A DNA stretch of 64,000 bases from Duganella sp. Root336D2. Lineage in GTDB: Bacteria > Pseudomonadota > Gammaproteobacteria > Burkholderiales > Burkholderiaceae_D. Position 1 is the stretch's first letter; every line of letters starts with the position of its first letter. Location: the NCBI RefSeq assembly GCF_001425005.1, contig NZ_LMDB01000008.1:1-64000 (forward strand), given 5' to 3'. The notes under the pieces were generated by a model. That model had not been told where the DNA came from, did not search any database, and worked only from the letters and a program-made list of their open reading frames with translations. The position numbers and the translations under genes are program-made. Below, piece by piece: positions 13,866 to 22,540 of this stretch.

Positions 13866-14759
13866 ATGGAGAGCGTTGAAGAGCTTGAGCGGTGGTTCCG
13901 GATGGCGGGCGTGGATTCGCTGCATGCCTGCATCGGGCCGCTTCCCGGATCGCGGGCTGCGTTGGGGCGGTGGACCAGCGATGGGCCGGAACACGCCATC
14001 CGTTCCGTCAGTCCGCATCCGGGCACTTACCGCCTGGCGCTGATGATGGAGCCGCTTGATGCGCGTATCTGGCAGGGCAATACGCCGGTCTGGGGCGGTA
14101 CCATCGGGGCCAATCGCTTCCGCCTTTGCCCGCCGGGGGAGCAGGGCCGGTGGAGCCAGCTTAGCGGTTGCGACATCGTCAACGTCTTCCTGCCGGTGCC
14201 GCTGGTGGACCGCCTGGCGGCGCAGCGCGGGGAGCAGATCGATGCGACGCTGGCGGCCAGCCAGTTTACCTCCGACGGCATGGTGTTCGACCTGGTGCGC
14301 AAGATGCTCGATGCCCAGGCGCTGGCCGGTCCACTGGCGGCTGAAATGTGCGACCACCTTGCCATGGCCCTGGCTTGCTACCTGATCGAGCATTATTCAC
14401 GGCCGGCGCAGTCGGCTGAGAGCTCGCTCGGCGGCGCGCGTTTGCGCCGTGTGCTGCTCCATATCACTGAACACCTTGATACGCCGCTGGCGAATGCGGA
14501 GCTGGCTGCGCTGTGCGGCATGAGTGCGGCGCATTTTTCACGCGAGTTCCATCGTGCCGTCGGGCTGCCGCCGCATCGCTACGTGCTGACCCGCCGCCTG
14601 GAGCAAGCCTGCGTGGCGCTGGCGGGCAGGGAGGCGCGCATCGTCGATATCGCCGAGGAATTCGGCTTCCATAGTGCCAGTCATTTCACGCGTGCCTTCA
14701 CGGCGCATTACGGCCTGGCGCCCGCTGCGTGGCGCGCCGGCCGCTGTAACAATTGTTAA
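13866..14759 (+). CDS. AraC-family transcriptional regulator
   Basis: This 297-residue protein has a C-terminal AraC/XylS DNA-binding domain with both helix-turn-helix units. The first is LANAELAALCGMSAAHFSRE, near residues 220-240. The second is IVDIAEEFGFHSASHFTRAF, near 263-282, followed by the typical YGLAPAAWR ending. The N-terminal about 190 residues form a ligand or regulatory region I cannot assign. I prefer the ATG at 13866; a GTG at 13848 in frame would add six residues. It is divergent from a secreted cupin and followed by a secreted metallopeptidase, either of which may be its target. Confidence 0.9.
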   Translation: MESVEELERWFRMAGVDSLHACIGPLPGSRAALGRWTSDGPEHAIRSVSPHPGTYRLALMMEPLDARIWQGNTPVWGGTIGANRFRLCPPGEQGRWSQLSGCDIVNVFLPVPLVDRLAAQRGEQIDATLAASQFTSDGMVFDLVRKMLDAQALAGPLAAEMCDHLAMALACYLIEHYSRPAQSAESSLGGARLRRVLLHITEHLDTPLANAELAALCGMSAAHFSREFHRAVGLPPHRYVLTRRLEQACVALAGREARIVDIAEEFGFHSASHFTRAFTAHYGLAPAAWRAGRCNNC

Positions 14760-14853
14760 TAGCAGGATTGTGCAATTTGCGCGCGTTTGTGCACGCACCG
14801 TGCGGCCGGTCGGCCACAGAATCTCCAGTCCTACACCAAAAAATGGAGACAAC

Positions 14854-16464
14854 ATGGCTTTACTACGCAATTCCCTGGCGCTGCTTGCGCTGGCGGCGGC
14901 CGGCGCTGTGCAGGCTGACAATATCTCGCTTCGCATCGGCTTTAGCGAAGGACGTGCGGGCGCGGAATTCAAGCCGCTGCATGCGGAGGTGGGCAAGTTT
15001 GCCGTGACGCCCAATGTGCGCCAGGGCGCCGAGGATGACCAGTGGGTGGTGGTGGCCAAGGATGCGCAAGGCCGCGTGCTGCATGAGGTGAGCGTCAACA
15101 ATGGCTTGCGCCGCCACGTGGAGACTTTTAACCCGCGTTCGGGCGCTATCGACCTGTCGACCACGGTGCAGAAGCGTGAGGGCAGCTTCGAGGTGTCGCT
15201 GCCGTTCGATAAGGCAACTGCCAGCGTGGAAGTGCTGCCGAAGCAGGGCGCAGCTAGCGGCGCCAAGGCCGCCGTGGCCGCGGCAGGGCCGCTGGCGCGC
15301 TTCGACCGCAGCGCGCTGGAACAGGCTGCGGCCAGCGGCAAGACCGCCCGTTCCGCCATGCTGGCCGCAACGCCGGCTGCAACGGCGACGACGATCCTGA
15401 ATAACGGCAGCGCGGCGACCCATATGGACTATGTCTTTATCGGCGACGGCTATACGGCCGCTGAAATGGACAAGTGGCGCGCCGATGCGCAGAAGGTGAT
15501 CAACGGCTTCCTGGCTGATCCGCTGTTCAATGCCAACCGCGCTTCGATGAATATCCATCGCGTCGACGTGGCGAGCAACCAGTCCGGCGTGGACGAAATC
15601 GACAAGGGCATCTACCGCGACACGGCGATGGATGCGGAGTTCGGCTGCTATAACATCGAGCGCCTGCTGTGCGTGAACGATACCAAGGCGACCAATATCG
15701 CCGGCTCGGTGCTGGCGCCCGATGCGCGCGATGTGATCGTGGTGATCGCCAATTCGACGCGCTATGGCGGCTCGGGCGGTGCGGTGGCGACGCTGTCGAT
15801 GCACGCTTCGTCGATCGAGGTGGCGCTGCATGAAATCGGCCACACGGCATTCGCGCTGGCTGACGAATACGAGTACGGCACCTGCAGCACGAGCAGCGAG
15901 CCGACCGAGGTCAATGTGTCGCTGAACGGCACGCGCTCGGTCAAGTGGGGCAACCTGATTGCCGGCAGCACGGCGGTGCCGACCGGCCTGGGCGTCTACC
16001 CGAATGGCACTGTCGGTACTTTCGTCGGCGCCCAGTACTGCGGTTCAGGCAAGTACCGCCCGACCGAGAACTCGCGCATGCGCACGCTCGGCTATCCATG
16101 GCATGCGGTGAATGAAGGTGCGGTGAAGAAGGTGTTTACCAAGTACACCGGCGCTGGATCGGTGACGCAGACCGGTTCGCTGGCCAATGGCGGCAGCGCA
16201 ATCGCGCCGAGCGCTTCTCCTGGCTGGGTGCAGGCCGGTGCCGGTACCTTCTCGCTGCAACTGAGCGGCCCTTCCGGTGCCGACTTCGACCTGTTCTTGT
16301 ACAAGTGGTCGGGCAGCGCCTGGGCCAAGGTTGCGGCCAGCGAGGGCAGCACTTCCAGCGAGTCGATCAGCTACAACGGCACGGCGGGCTATTACTATGC
16401 GCAGGTGAAGTCATACTCGGGCAGCGGCAACTACTCGCTGAGCTACGCCTTCCCTAAGCCTTGA
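14854..16464 (+). CDS. Secreted M64-family metallopeptidase with C-terminal PPC domain
   Basis: This 536-residue protein starts MALLRNSLALLALAAAGAVQA, a classical signal peptide. The ATG at 14854 has TGGAGA upstream; the frame is open further upstream but overlaps the AraC gene. The catalytic zinc site HEIGHTAFALADEYE starts at His326, an HExxH helix with a downstream ADEYE, as in IgA-cleaving peptidase M64 proteins. After a linker near residue 425, the last about 105 residues look like a bacterial pre-peptidase C-terminal (PPC) domain (SGADFDLFLYKWSGSAW, GTAGYYYAQVKSYSGSGNYS), often found on exported proteases. The substrate is unknown; an IgA role is a family label only. Its stop overlaps the convergent next gene by 11 bases. 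Confidence 0.88.
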   Translation: MALLRNSLALLALAAAGAVQADNISLRIGFSEGRAGAEFKPLHAEVGKFAVTPNVRQGAEDDQWVVVAKDAQGRVLHEVSVNNGLRRHVETFNPRSGAIDLSTTVQKREGSFEVSLPFDKATASVEVLPKQGAASGAKAAVAAAGPLARFDRSALEQAAASGKTARSAMLAATPAATATTILNNGSAATHMDYVFIGDGYTAAEMDKWRADAQKVINGFLADPLFNANRASMNIHRVDVASNQSGVDEIDKGIYRDTAMDAEFGCYNIERLLCVNDTKATNIAGSVLAPDARDVIVVIANSTRYGGSGGAVATLSMHASSIEVALHEIGHTAFALADEYEYGTCSTSSEPTEVNVSLNGTRSVKWGNLIAGSTAVPTGLGVYPNGTVGTFVGAQYCGSGKYRPTENSRMRTLGYPWHAVNEGAVKKVFTKYTGAGSVTQTGSLANGGSAIAPSASPGWVQAGAGTFSLQLSGPSGADFDLFLYKWSGSAWAKVAASEGSTSSESISYNGTAGYYYAQVKSYSGSGNYSLSYAFPKP

Positions 16465-16810
16465 GTTCACGCTGGCGCGCCTTCGGCAGGGCGGAAAACG
16501 CCTTGTCGTAGGACCATTGCACCAGTTCGGCCAGGTAGTCCTGCGGGAAGCTGCGTACGTCGACTATCGTGACCCAGTGAAACCGGCCCATGTAGCGGGC
16601 CGGTTTCACTCCCGGCATGCCGGTGAGTTCGAGGAAGCGGTCGGGCGTGGTGCGCAGGCTGAAGCGCCACCGTTCCGGTTCGCTGGTCTTGAAGTAGGCG
16701 AAGGTCTTGCCGCCGATTTTGTAGCTCAGTACATTGACCGGCGGCGCATGCAGCAGGCTTTCCGCGCCGGGCAGGCTGGCGCAGTGGGCTTTCAACTTCT
16801 CTGTATTCAT
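16454..16810 (-). CDS. MmcQ/YjbR-family protein
   Basis: This 118-residue cytoplasmic protein fits the MmcQ/YjbR (DUF419) family: MNTEKLKAHCASLPGAES at the start, IGGKTFAYFKT, RFLELTGMPGVKPARYMG and WVTIVDVRSFPQDYLAELVQ. The fold is related to double-stranded-DNA-binding CyaY-like proteins, but the cellular role is not established. It overlaps the end of the M64 gene tail to tail, and it is divergent from the winged-helix gene at 16917 with about 106 bases between them. Confidence 0.85.
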   Translation of the reverse strand: MNTEKLKAHCASLPGAESLLHAPPVNVLSYKIGGKTFAYFKTSEPERWRFSLRTTPDRFLELTGMPGVKPARYMGRFHWVTIVDVRSFPQDYLAELVQWSYDKAFSALPKARQRELKA

Positions 16811-16916
16811 GGCGGTCAGGCAGGGCGGATTGACGGGGGCTCGGGCTGCAAGGATGCATGCTTTTTTGCCAAATTGCCAGCATATTCATGGCTCCGGCCA
16901 TGCTAATATTTGGCCT

Positions 16917-17552
16917 ATGATTGCCTCGGCCCTGTTTACTCCCGCCCAGCAAAAGCTGCTGGGTTTGCTGTTTGTGCGCGTGAATGAGGGTTTCCACCTC
17001 AACGAAATCATGCGCCTGACCGGGCTGGGCAGCGCTTCCGCGCAACGCGAGCTGAAGCGCCTGCATGAATCCGGGCTGATCGTCTCCGAGCGCATCGGCA
17101 ATGTGCGCCAGTTCCGTCCGAATAAGGAAAACCTGGTCTATTCCGAGCTGGCCAGCCTGGTCAAGAAGACCTTTGGCCTGGTCAGCGTGCTGAATTCCGC
17201 GCTGGCGCCGATGCGCAAGCAGCTCAGCGTGGCATTCGTCTATGGCACTACGGTCAAGGAAGCGGAAGATTCCACTGCGCCGGTGGAGCTGCTGCTGATC
17301 GGCGAGAACACGACCTACGGCGAGCTGCTGAACCGCCTGCCGGTGGCCGAGCGCCTGCTGCGCCGCAAGATCAATCCCAACCTGTATTCAGTTGACGACT
17401 TCCAGCGCCGCTTGCGCGAGCAGCAGCCTTTCATCCTCAAGATGCTGGGGGACCGCAAGGTGTTCGTACTGGGCGACGATACCGACCTCGATAACATCAT
17501 CAAAGAAGTCCACCCGGAGGAGGAGCATGGAGACGCGTTACCGGACGTTTAA
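16917..17552 (+). CDS. Winged-helix regulator fused to nucleotidyltransferase-like domain
   Basis: The 211-residue protein has an ArsR-like winged helix at about residues 5-75 (FTPAQQKLLGLLFVRVNEGF, EIMRLTGLGSASAQRELKRL, SERIGNVRQFRPN). A C-terminal domain follows, with SVAFVYGTTVKEAE and VELLLIGENTTYGELLN that align in pattern with MNT-type minimal nucleotidyltransferases. The usual catalytic GSxxx(G)-DxD is altered (YGTTVKEAEDS, then LLLIGE), so it may be inactive. The start ATG at 16917 is chosen because the upstream extension is unlike the family. A small inverted repeat ATGGC/GCCAT (16888-16901) lies just before it and could be an autoregulatory operator. Its 3' end overlaps the next gene by 26 bases. 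Confidence 0.78.
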   Translation: MIASALFTPAQQKLLGLLFVRVNEGFHLNEIMRLTGLGSASAQRELKRLHESGLIVSERIGNVRQFRPNKENLVYSELASLVKKTFGLVSVLNSALAPMRKQLSVAFVYGTTVKEAEDSTAPVELLLIGENTTYGELLNRLPVAERLLRRKINPNLYSVDDFQRRLREQQPFILKMLGDRKVFVLGDDTDLDNIIKEVHPEEEHGDALPDV

Positions 17553-17832
17553 GGAGTTCTACCCCTACTACTTGCAGGAGCATGCCAACAGCACGTGCCG
17601 CCGCCTGCATTTCGCCGGCTCCAGCATCGTGCTGCTGCTGCTGGCAATGGCCATGGTCACGGGCGAACTGGCACTGCTGTGGCTGCTGCCCGTGGTCGGC
17701 TACGGCTTCGCCTGGGCCGGCCATTTCTTCTTCGAACACAACCGGCCGGCCACCTTCAAGTATCCGCTGTTCAGCCTAATGGGCGACTGGGTAATGTTCC
17801 GCGATATGCTTACGGGCCGCGTTGCGTGGTGA
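17527..17832 (+). CDS. Mpo1-like (DUF962) membrane protein
   Basis: This 101-residue protein matches the DUF962/Mpo1-like family: YRTFKEFYPYYLQEHANSTC with RRLHFAGSS (histidines of the family), two membrane helices around residues 31-63, and the conserved GHFFFEHNRPATFKYPLFSL and MGDWVMFRDMLTGR. Yeast Mpo1 is an Fe(II) dioxygenase acting on 2-hydroxy fatty acids; bacterial members are uncharacterised. The ATG at 17527 follows GGAGGAG. Its start lies inside the winged-helix/nucleotidyltransferase gene, implying translational coupling. Its 3' end overlaps the convergent kinase gene by 57 bases. Confidence 0.85.
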   Translation: METRYRTFKEFYPYYLQEHANSTCRRLHFAGSSIVLLLLAMAMVTGELALLWLLPVVGYGFAWAGHFFFEHNRPATFKYPLFSLMGDWVMFRDMLTGRVAW

Positions 17833-19197
17833 GGCAGCCGAGCACGGCAGGCTGATGGCCACGCGGGTATAGCGCCCCGCCTCCGACTCGCAGCCGATTT
17901 CGCCGCCGAAGGCCGACACCACGCGTTTGCAGAAGGCCAGGCCCATGCCGGTGCCGCCGCCATTGCGGTGGGTGGTGTAGAACGGCTCGAACACGTGCGG
18001 CAGCACATCGGGCGCAATGCCGTGGCCGTTGTCGGTCACCACCAGCCAGTTGTGCATGCCGCGCGAATAGCATTCGACCTCCACCGCGCCGCTGCCATTC
18101 ACCTTTACTGCCTGCAGCGCGTTCTTCAGCAGGTTGTACAGCACGAACATCAGCAGTACGTCCGAGCCATGGAAGCTGTATTCATTGCGGATGGAGACGC
18201 GCACCTGCGAGCGTTCGGCGCCCGAGAAGGGGTAGCAGGCCATCGCTTCATCCACGCACACGCTGACCGAGTGCACGGTGAAGCTCTCGCTGCGCATGAT
18301 GCCATCGCGGGCCGAGGCCAGCAGCATGTCGACGATGAAGTTCGAGCGCGACACTTCGGCATCGATGCTGCGGGCGATCTCGCCCAGGTGTTCCAGCTGG
18401 CGCGTGCCCAGCGCACCCTGGTGCTCCGGCCGGTAGCCGGCAATCAGTTCGGGCAGGCTGCGCGCCAGGATGCGGGTCTGGCTGCGGATGCTGGCCAGCG
18501 GGGTGCGCATCTCATGCGCAATGGTGGCGGCGGCGGCCATCGGGTCGGCCAGCAGGTTATGGCGCACCATGGCCTGGGCGATCAATCCCAGCGAGGCCAT
18601 GATGAATACCACGCCCGGTGGATAAATCTCGACCCCGTAGTTGCACAGGTAATCGCTGGCTGCGCCGAAGTAGATCAGGATGCTGACCAGTACGTAGCGC
18701 AAGCGCGTGCGTTCGGTCGATACCGCGCGCTGCTGGCGGCGATACAGCAGCCACAGGGCGCGCCCGATCACGATCACGGTCTGCGCCAGGTGCAGCGGAT
18801 GCAGCCAGCCCGCCTTGGGATAGGAACCGTAGAAGTAGTGCTGCAGGCCGGACAGCATCCAGTCGGTGGTCGGCAGCAGCAGGCCCAGGCCGCAGGCGAA
18901 CAGGTAGCTCGCATAGAGGCCGGGGTGCTCGTCCTTGCTGCCGGTCAGTTCGATGATGAAGTGGTACAGCGTGGTGGGCAGGAACAGGATGGGCAGGTAG
19001 CCCAGGCGTGCCAGCGCCATGGCCGTGGCGTCGTTATGGGTCAGGAACAGCAGCGCCCAGCTCGCCTGCCAGAAAAAGGTCGTGGCACAGACGGCGAAGA
19101 AGGTCAGCCCGACCCGGTTCGGGCCGCGCGAGCGCAAAACGTACAGCCCATAGCAAATAAATAGGGCTGAGACCAATGCCGGTATTAGCGCATACAT
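17776..19197 (-). CDS. Membrane sensor histidine kinase with 7TM-type input domain
   Basis: This 473-residue kinase has about six or seven N-terminal membrane helices (residues 1-210) of the HisKA_7TM type, for example VGLTFFAVCATTFFWQASWA. The phosphoacceptor H-box is TIAHEMRTPLASI with His228, and the ATPase domain has the N-box YNLLKNALQAVKVNG, DNGHGIAPDVL, and the G-box GGTGMGLAFCKRV. There is no receiver domain and no response regulator next to it, so it is an orphan kinase. It is divergent from the thioesterase gene at 19345; the 147-base spacer is AT-rich and has a TTGTC/GACAA inverted repeat near 19238-19256. The architecture recalls LuxN/CqsS-class sensors, but no signal synthase is nearby. 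Confidence 0.9.
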   Translation of the reverse strand: MYALIPALVSALFICYGLYVLRSRGPNRVGLTFFAVCATTFFWQASWALLFLTHNDATAMALARLGYLPILFLPTTLYHFIIELTGSKDEHPGLYASYLFACGLGLLLPTTDWMLSGLQHYFYGSYPKAGWLHPLHLAQTVIVIGRALWLLYRRQQRAVSTERTRLRYVLVSILIYFGAASDYLCNYGVEIYPPGVVFIMASLGLIAQAMVRHNLLADPMAAAATIAHEMRTPLASIRSQTRILARSLPELIAGYRPEHQGALGTRQLEHLGEIARSIDAEVSRSNFIVDMLLASARDGIMRSESFTVHSVSVCVDEAMACYPFSGAERSQVRVSIRNEYSFHGSDVLLMFVLYNLLKNALQAVKVNGSGAVEVECYSRGMHNWLVVTDNGHGIAPDVLPHVFEPFYTTHRNGGGTGMGLAFCKRVVSAFGGEIGCESEAGRYTRVAISLPCSAASPRNAARKHIAEHYPVAH

Positions 19198-19344
19198 TGA
19201 GTTTCCTCAGCTTAAAAACGGATTGTTAACAGCTTATTGTCAAGAAATTGGACAAGTATTGAGGAATATCAATAGTTCGGCGCGCCAATCGGAAAAAGTA
19301 AGGGCTGGCATTAAGCCGTTTTACTTTTATGGAGAAATAGTCCT

Positions 19345-19788
19345 ATGTACATGCACGTCCCAGCCCCCGACGCCCCTGCCGCAGCTGAAATGACATTCCA
19401 CCACAAGATTTCGATTTTCCTCAAGGATTCCAACGCCTACGGCAATACCTATTTCGCACGGTATTTTGAATGGCAGGGTATTTGCCGGGAGAAGTGGTTT
19501 TACGAATGTATTTCGCGCGATATGCTGCAGGAGGAGGGAGTATTTATTACGAAACACGCCCAGAATGATTATCTGCAGGAGACTTTCCCGTTCCAGGAAG
19601 TGTCGTGCGAGGTGAATACCTACGATGTACGGAAATGCTCGTTCTGGCTCGAGTTCCGCTTTTATGCCGACGGCCACCCGGTTTCGGTGGGGCGGCAGCA
19701 GATCGTCTTTGCCAACCATGCGAAGCAGATCTCGCCGCTGCCCGAGCTGGTGCTCAAACGCATCAAGCGCTACGCGCTAAAAAAATAG
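19345..19788 (+). CDS. Hotdog-fold thioesterase, CalE7-like
   Basis: This 147-residue single hotdog protein is cytoplasmic. The active-site stretch FLKDSNAYGNTYFARYFEWQ is followed by GICREKWF. It resembles the enediyne polyketide thioesterases CalE7/DynE7 (ETNLVGNVYYVNYLRWQGRC type) more than the usual YbgC-type DxxGHV motif. In CalE7 no acidic catalytic residue is used; the conserved Asn and Arg (here in GNTYF and CREKWF) hold the substrate. The ATG at 19345 has GGAGA 9 bases upstream. No polyketide synthase or fatty acid gene is adjacent, so the substrate is unknown. It ends base-to-base with the convergent gene at 19789. Confidence 0.82.
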   Translation: MYMHVPAPDAPAAAEMTFHHKISIFLKDSNAYGNTYFARYFEWQGICREKWFYECISRDMLQEEGVFITKHAQNDYLQETFPFQEVSCEVNTYDVRKCSFWLEFRFYADGHPVSVGRQQIVFANHAKQISPLPELVLKRIKRYALKK

Positions 19789-20517
19789 CTACTCGTAGAC
19801 GGTGCCGATGCCCAGCAAGCCCGGCAACGGCACTGCTTCTGCCTGCGCGGGCCAGTCGGCCAAGCGCACGGTAACCACCTGGTAGCTGCCCATGCTGCGG
19901 TTTTCAAACGGAAGGCCGGGCTGGGCGGCAATGCGCCGGCTGGCGTCCGCCTGGCGCAATTGCACCGCCGCATTGGCATCGCCGGGGGCGTAAATGAACT
20001 TGACGCCCTTGCATTCCTTGCCCAGCAGGCGCAGGCGGTAGCCGGAGGCACGCTGGGCGGAAATCAGCTGCTCGCAGGCTTCGCGCAGCATGGACAGCGG
20101 ATAGACGCCGTCGTCGCGGGTGCGGATCGAATAGCGGCCGCTGAACTGGTAGTAGCCTTTGCGCCGGTTCAGGCGCAGCACCGCGTCTTCGTCGAACGCC
20201 TGCTTCAGCAGCGGCAGGGTAGCGCGGCCCAGCATGTCGACGGCGATATCGAGATTGGTGGTTTCCCCCTCCAGCTTGATGTGCAAGCCTTCCATCGGCG
20301 CTTCCGGCGCCAGCGGACGGATTTGCAGGTGCGCCTGGATCAAAGGGCGCTTGGCGACATACGGTGCGAAAAAGCTGGCCGCCTTGTAGGCCTGGCGATA
20401 GCTGTGCCACTCGGCATCGGCCGCCGCCACCACCTGCACCACGGGCATGTCGTCGCCGGCGCGCGCGGGGGCCGCGGCCAGCAGGGCGGCGGCAATCAGC
20501 AAGGGTCGACCATTCAT
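19789..20517 (-). CDS. Hypothetical secreted protein
   Basis: This 242-residue protein has a signal peptide (MNGRPLLIAAALLAAAPARA) from the ATG at 20517. I do not recognise the family. The mature part shows AEWHSYRQAYKAASFFAPYV, a central RKGYYQFSGRYSIRTRDDG, LLGKECKGVKFIYAPGDANA and a single cysteine. It is likely periplasmic. It is divergent from the two-component operon starting at 20643, and the 17-bp site at 20554-20570 sits in the shared promoter region. It may therefore belong to that regulon. Confidence 0.75.
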   Translation of the reverse strand: MNGRPLLIAAALLAAAPARAGDDMPVVQVVAAADAEWHSYRQAYKAASFFAPYVAKRPLIQAHLQIRPLAPEAPMEGLHIKLEGETTNLDIAVDMLGRATLPLLKQAFDEDAVLRLNRRKGYYQFSGRYSIRTRDDGVYPLSMLREACEQLISAQRASGYRLRLLGKECKGVKFIYAPGDANAAVQLRQADASRRIAAQPGLPFENRSMGSYQVVTVRLADWPAQAEAVPLPGLLGIGTVYE

Positions 20518-20553
20518 GGGACGCAATTTTAATGCAAGCCGGGCCGGGCACCC

Positions 20554-20570
20554 CTGCCGAAAGTCATGCC
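20554..20570 (+). promoter_or_regulatory. Candidate response-regulator site, copy 1
   Basis: CTGCCGAAAGTCATGCC occurs here, between the divergent unknown secreted gene and the two-component operon. It occurs again, identical and in the same orientation, at 23805-23821. Its core TGCCGAAAGTCA is an imperfect palindrome of the type bound by NarL/FixJ regulators. Presence at both promoter regions flanking the operon suggests an operator of the regulator at 21917. Confidence 0.6.
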
Positions 20571-20642
20571 CGCGGCGAAACACATTGCCGGCGGCGTCGC
20601 CGCGGCGGGTAGAATTGCGGCGCTATCAATTATTTGTCAGCT

Positions 20643-21920
20643 ATGCCCGCCATTCTCCCGTACCGGCTGCGTCCCGGCAGTGCCGCCGGCATCATCCTGC
20701 TTGCCAGCCTGGCCGGCGCTGCCATCGAAATCCTGGTGCCGTGGTATCTGGGCCCGGACAGTGCCGACCTGTTCAGCGCTGCCGGCGTGCTGGCGCGCCG
20801 CCTGGCCGGCCGGTACGCTGCGGCCCCGTCGCTGGTCCGGGCAGGCTCGGACCATGCCTTGCTGGCCTGGCACATCTTCCTCGCCCTGGCCGCGCTGCTA
20901 AGCGCTGCGTTCATCGCCGCCACCGCGCTGCAGCTGCAGCCGCGCCGGCGGCGGACGCCTGCTGCCAGCCGCTGCTTGCTGGCGCTGCAACTGGCCAGCG
21001 CCTGTGCGCTGCACTCGGTGGTGTTATCGATGGTGCAGGGCGCCATGCTGGCCAGCCACCTGCCGCCGCGCCGCGCGCTGGCGGCACTGGCAGCCATGCT
21101 GGGGCTGAATACCGTATCGGTTGGCGTGCTGGCGGCGCTGGCGCTGCAAGAGGGTATTTCCGCCAGCGACGGCAAGGCCACCGCGATGGTTCTGTACGTA
21201 TTGCTGGAGCAACTGGTGGTCTTGCTCACATTCGCGCTGGGCTGGCTGGCGTCAAGCGAACGGCGCAGCCGCCAGGCGCTGGCTGCCAAGCATGCCGAGC
21301 TGTTGGCCACGCAGGTGCTGCTGGCCGACACCATCCGCGAATCGGAACGCATGCGCATCGCGCGCGACCTGCACGATTCGACCGGGCATCACCTGACGGC
21401 GCTGAAACTGCACCTGGACCTGGCGCGGCGCAAGGCGGGCGAGCGGGCCGACGCTTCGCTGCTGACCGCGCATGAGCTTGCGCGCGAACTGCTGGCGCAA
21501 GTGCGGGCCGTGGTGGCCGCCGAACGGCAGGCGGTGGGCGTCGATCTGCGTCTGGCGTTGCAGCGCCTGTGCGCCGGCATCCCGCAGCCGGCCGTTACGC
21601 TGCGTGTGGCCGAGGCCATGCAGGCGCCGGCGCCGGCGGTGGCGCACGCCATCTTCTGCTGCGTGCAGGAAGCCCTCAGCAATGCCGTGCGCCACGCGCA
21701 CGCAGCCAACCTGGTGATCGAGATCGTCCAGCGTGACGGACAGCTGCATGCGGCGATTGAAGACGATGGCGCCGGCCGCGGCACGGCGCAGGAAGGCAAC
21801 GGCTTGCGCGGCATGCGCGAGCGCCTGGCCTTGCTGGGCGGTGTCCTGCATGCTGCCGACTTGCCGCAGCGCGGTTTCGGCCTGCGCATTACCTTGCCCA
21901 ATACAGGAGTGCAGCCATGA
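20643..21920 (+). CDS. Sensor histidine kinase, DesK/NarL type (HisKA_3)
   Basis: The 425-residue kinase has several N-terminal membrane helices (from about residue 14 to 205), a short coiled segment (SERRSRQALAAKHAELLATQ), and the HisKA_3 dimerisation domain. The phosphoacceptor motif is RIARDLHDSTGHHLTALKL with His244. The HATPase end has QEALSNAVRHAHAANLVIEI and GNGLRGMRERLALLGG. I use the ATG at 20643; a TTG at 20634 would add three residues. It overlaps the next gene, its partner regulator, by ATGA, so the pair is co-translated. Confidence 0.92.
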   Translation: MPAILPYRLRPGSAAGIILLASLAGAAIEILVPWYLGPDSADLFSAAGVLARRLAGRYAAAPSLVRAGSDHALLAWHIFLALAALLSAAFIAATALQLQPRRRRTPAASRCLLALQLASACALHSVVLSMVQGAMLASHLPPRRALAALAAMLGLNTVSVGVLAALALQEGISASDGKATAMVLYVLLEQLVVLLTFALGWLASSERRSRQALAAKHAELLATQVLLADTIRESERMRIARDLHDSTGHHLTALKLHLDLARRKAGERADASLLTAHELARELLAQVRAVVAAERQAVGVDLRLALQRLCAGIPQPAVTLRVAEAMQAPAPAVAHAIFCCVQEALSNAVRHAHAANLVIEIVQRDGQLHAAIEDDGAGRGTAQEGNGLRGMRERLALLGGVLHAADLPQRGFGLRITLPNTGVQP

Positions 21921-22540
21921 TCCGCGTCGTGCTGGTGGATGACCAGATGCTGGTGCGCAGCGGCATTCGAGGACTGCTCGACATGACACCCGACATCCGC
22001 GTGGTGGCGGAGGCGGCGGATGGCGCGCAAGCGGCCGCACTGCTGGCGCGCACCGAAGCCGACGTGCTGCTGCTGGACGTGCGCATGCCGCATTGTTCCG
22101 GCCTTGAGCTGCTGCGTGGCGGCCAGGCGCTGCCGCCAGCCATCCTGCTCACCACCTTCGATGACGAAGAGGTGCTGTTCGAAGGCATGCGCGCGGGCGC
22201 GCGCGGTTTCCTGCTGAAAGACATATCGCTGGAGCGCCTGGCGGACGGTATCCGCAGCGTAGCGCAGGGTGGCACGCTGTTCCGGCCCGCGCTGACCGAG
22301 CGCACGCGCGCAGCCTTCGAGAGCGCACGCGGCGTGCACGATGCCGGCGGCACGCTCAGCGAGCGCGAAATCGAGGTGCTGGCGCTGGTGGCAGCAGGCA
22401 TGAGCAATGCGGAAATCGCGGCCGCACTTGTCCTGAGCGAGGGCACGGTGAAGAACCATGTGTCGAGCATCCTGGCCAAGCTGGGCGTGCGCGACCGTGT
22501 GCGTGCGGTGCTGCATGGCCTGGAAATGGGATTGATCTGA
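21917..22540 (+). CDS. NarL/FixJ-type response regulator
   Basis: The 207-residue regulator has an N-terminal receiver with acidic pocket VDDQ and phosphoacceptor Asp54 in LLLDVRMPHCSG, the switch threonine in LLTTFDDE and the conserved lysine in FLLKDIS. A LuxR-type helix-turn-helix is at about residues 146-200 (LSEREIEVLALVAAGMSNAE, then GTVKNHVSSILAKLGVRDRV). It is coupled by overlap to the kinase before it and to the MipA-like gene after it (TGATG). The twin 17-bp sites at 20554 and 23805 are its candidate operators. Confidence 0.95.
   Translation: MIRVVLVDDQMLVRSGIRGLLDMTPDIRVVAEAADGAQAAALLARTEADVLLLDVRMPHCSGLELLRGGQALPPAILLTTFDDEEVLFEGMRAGARGFLLKDISLERLADGIRSVAQGGTLFRPALTERTRAAFESARGVHDAGGTLSEREIEVLALVAAGMSNAEIAAALVLSEGTVKNHVSSILAKLGVRDRVRAVLHGLEMGLI

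Noticed and set aside
17776..19788. Quorum-sensing locus (CqsS/LqsS-like kinase plus synthase)
   Set aside because: The neighbour is a hotdog thioesterase, not an aminotransferase-type autoinducer synthase, and no response regulator is adjacent.
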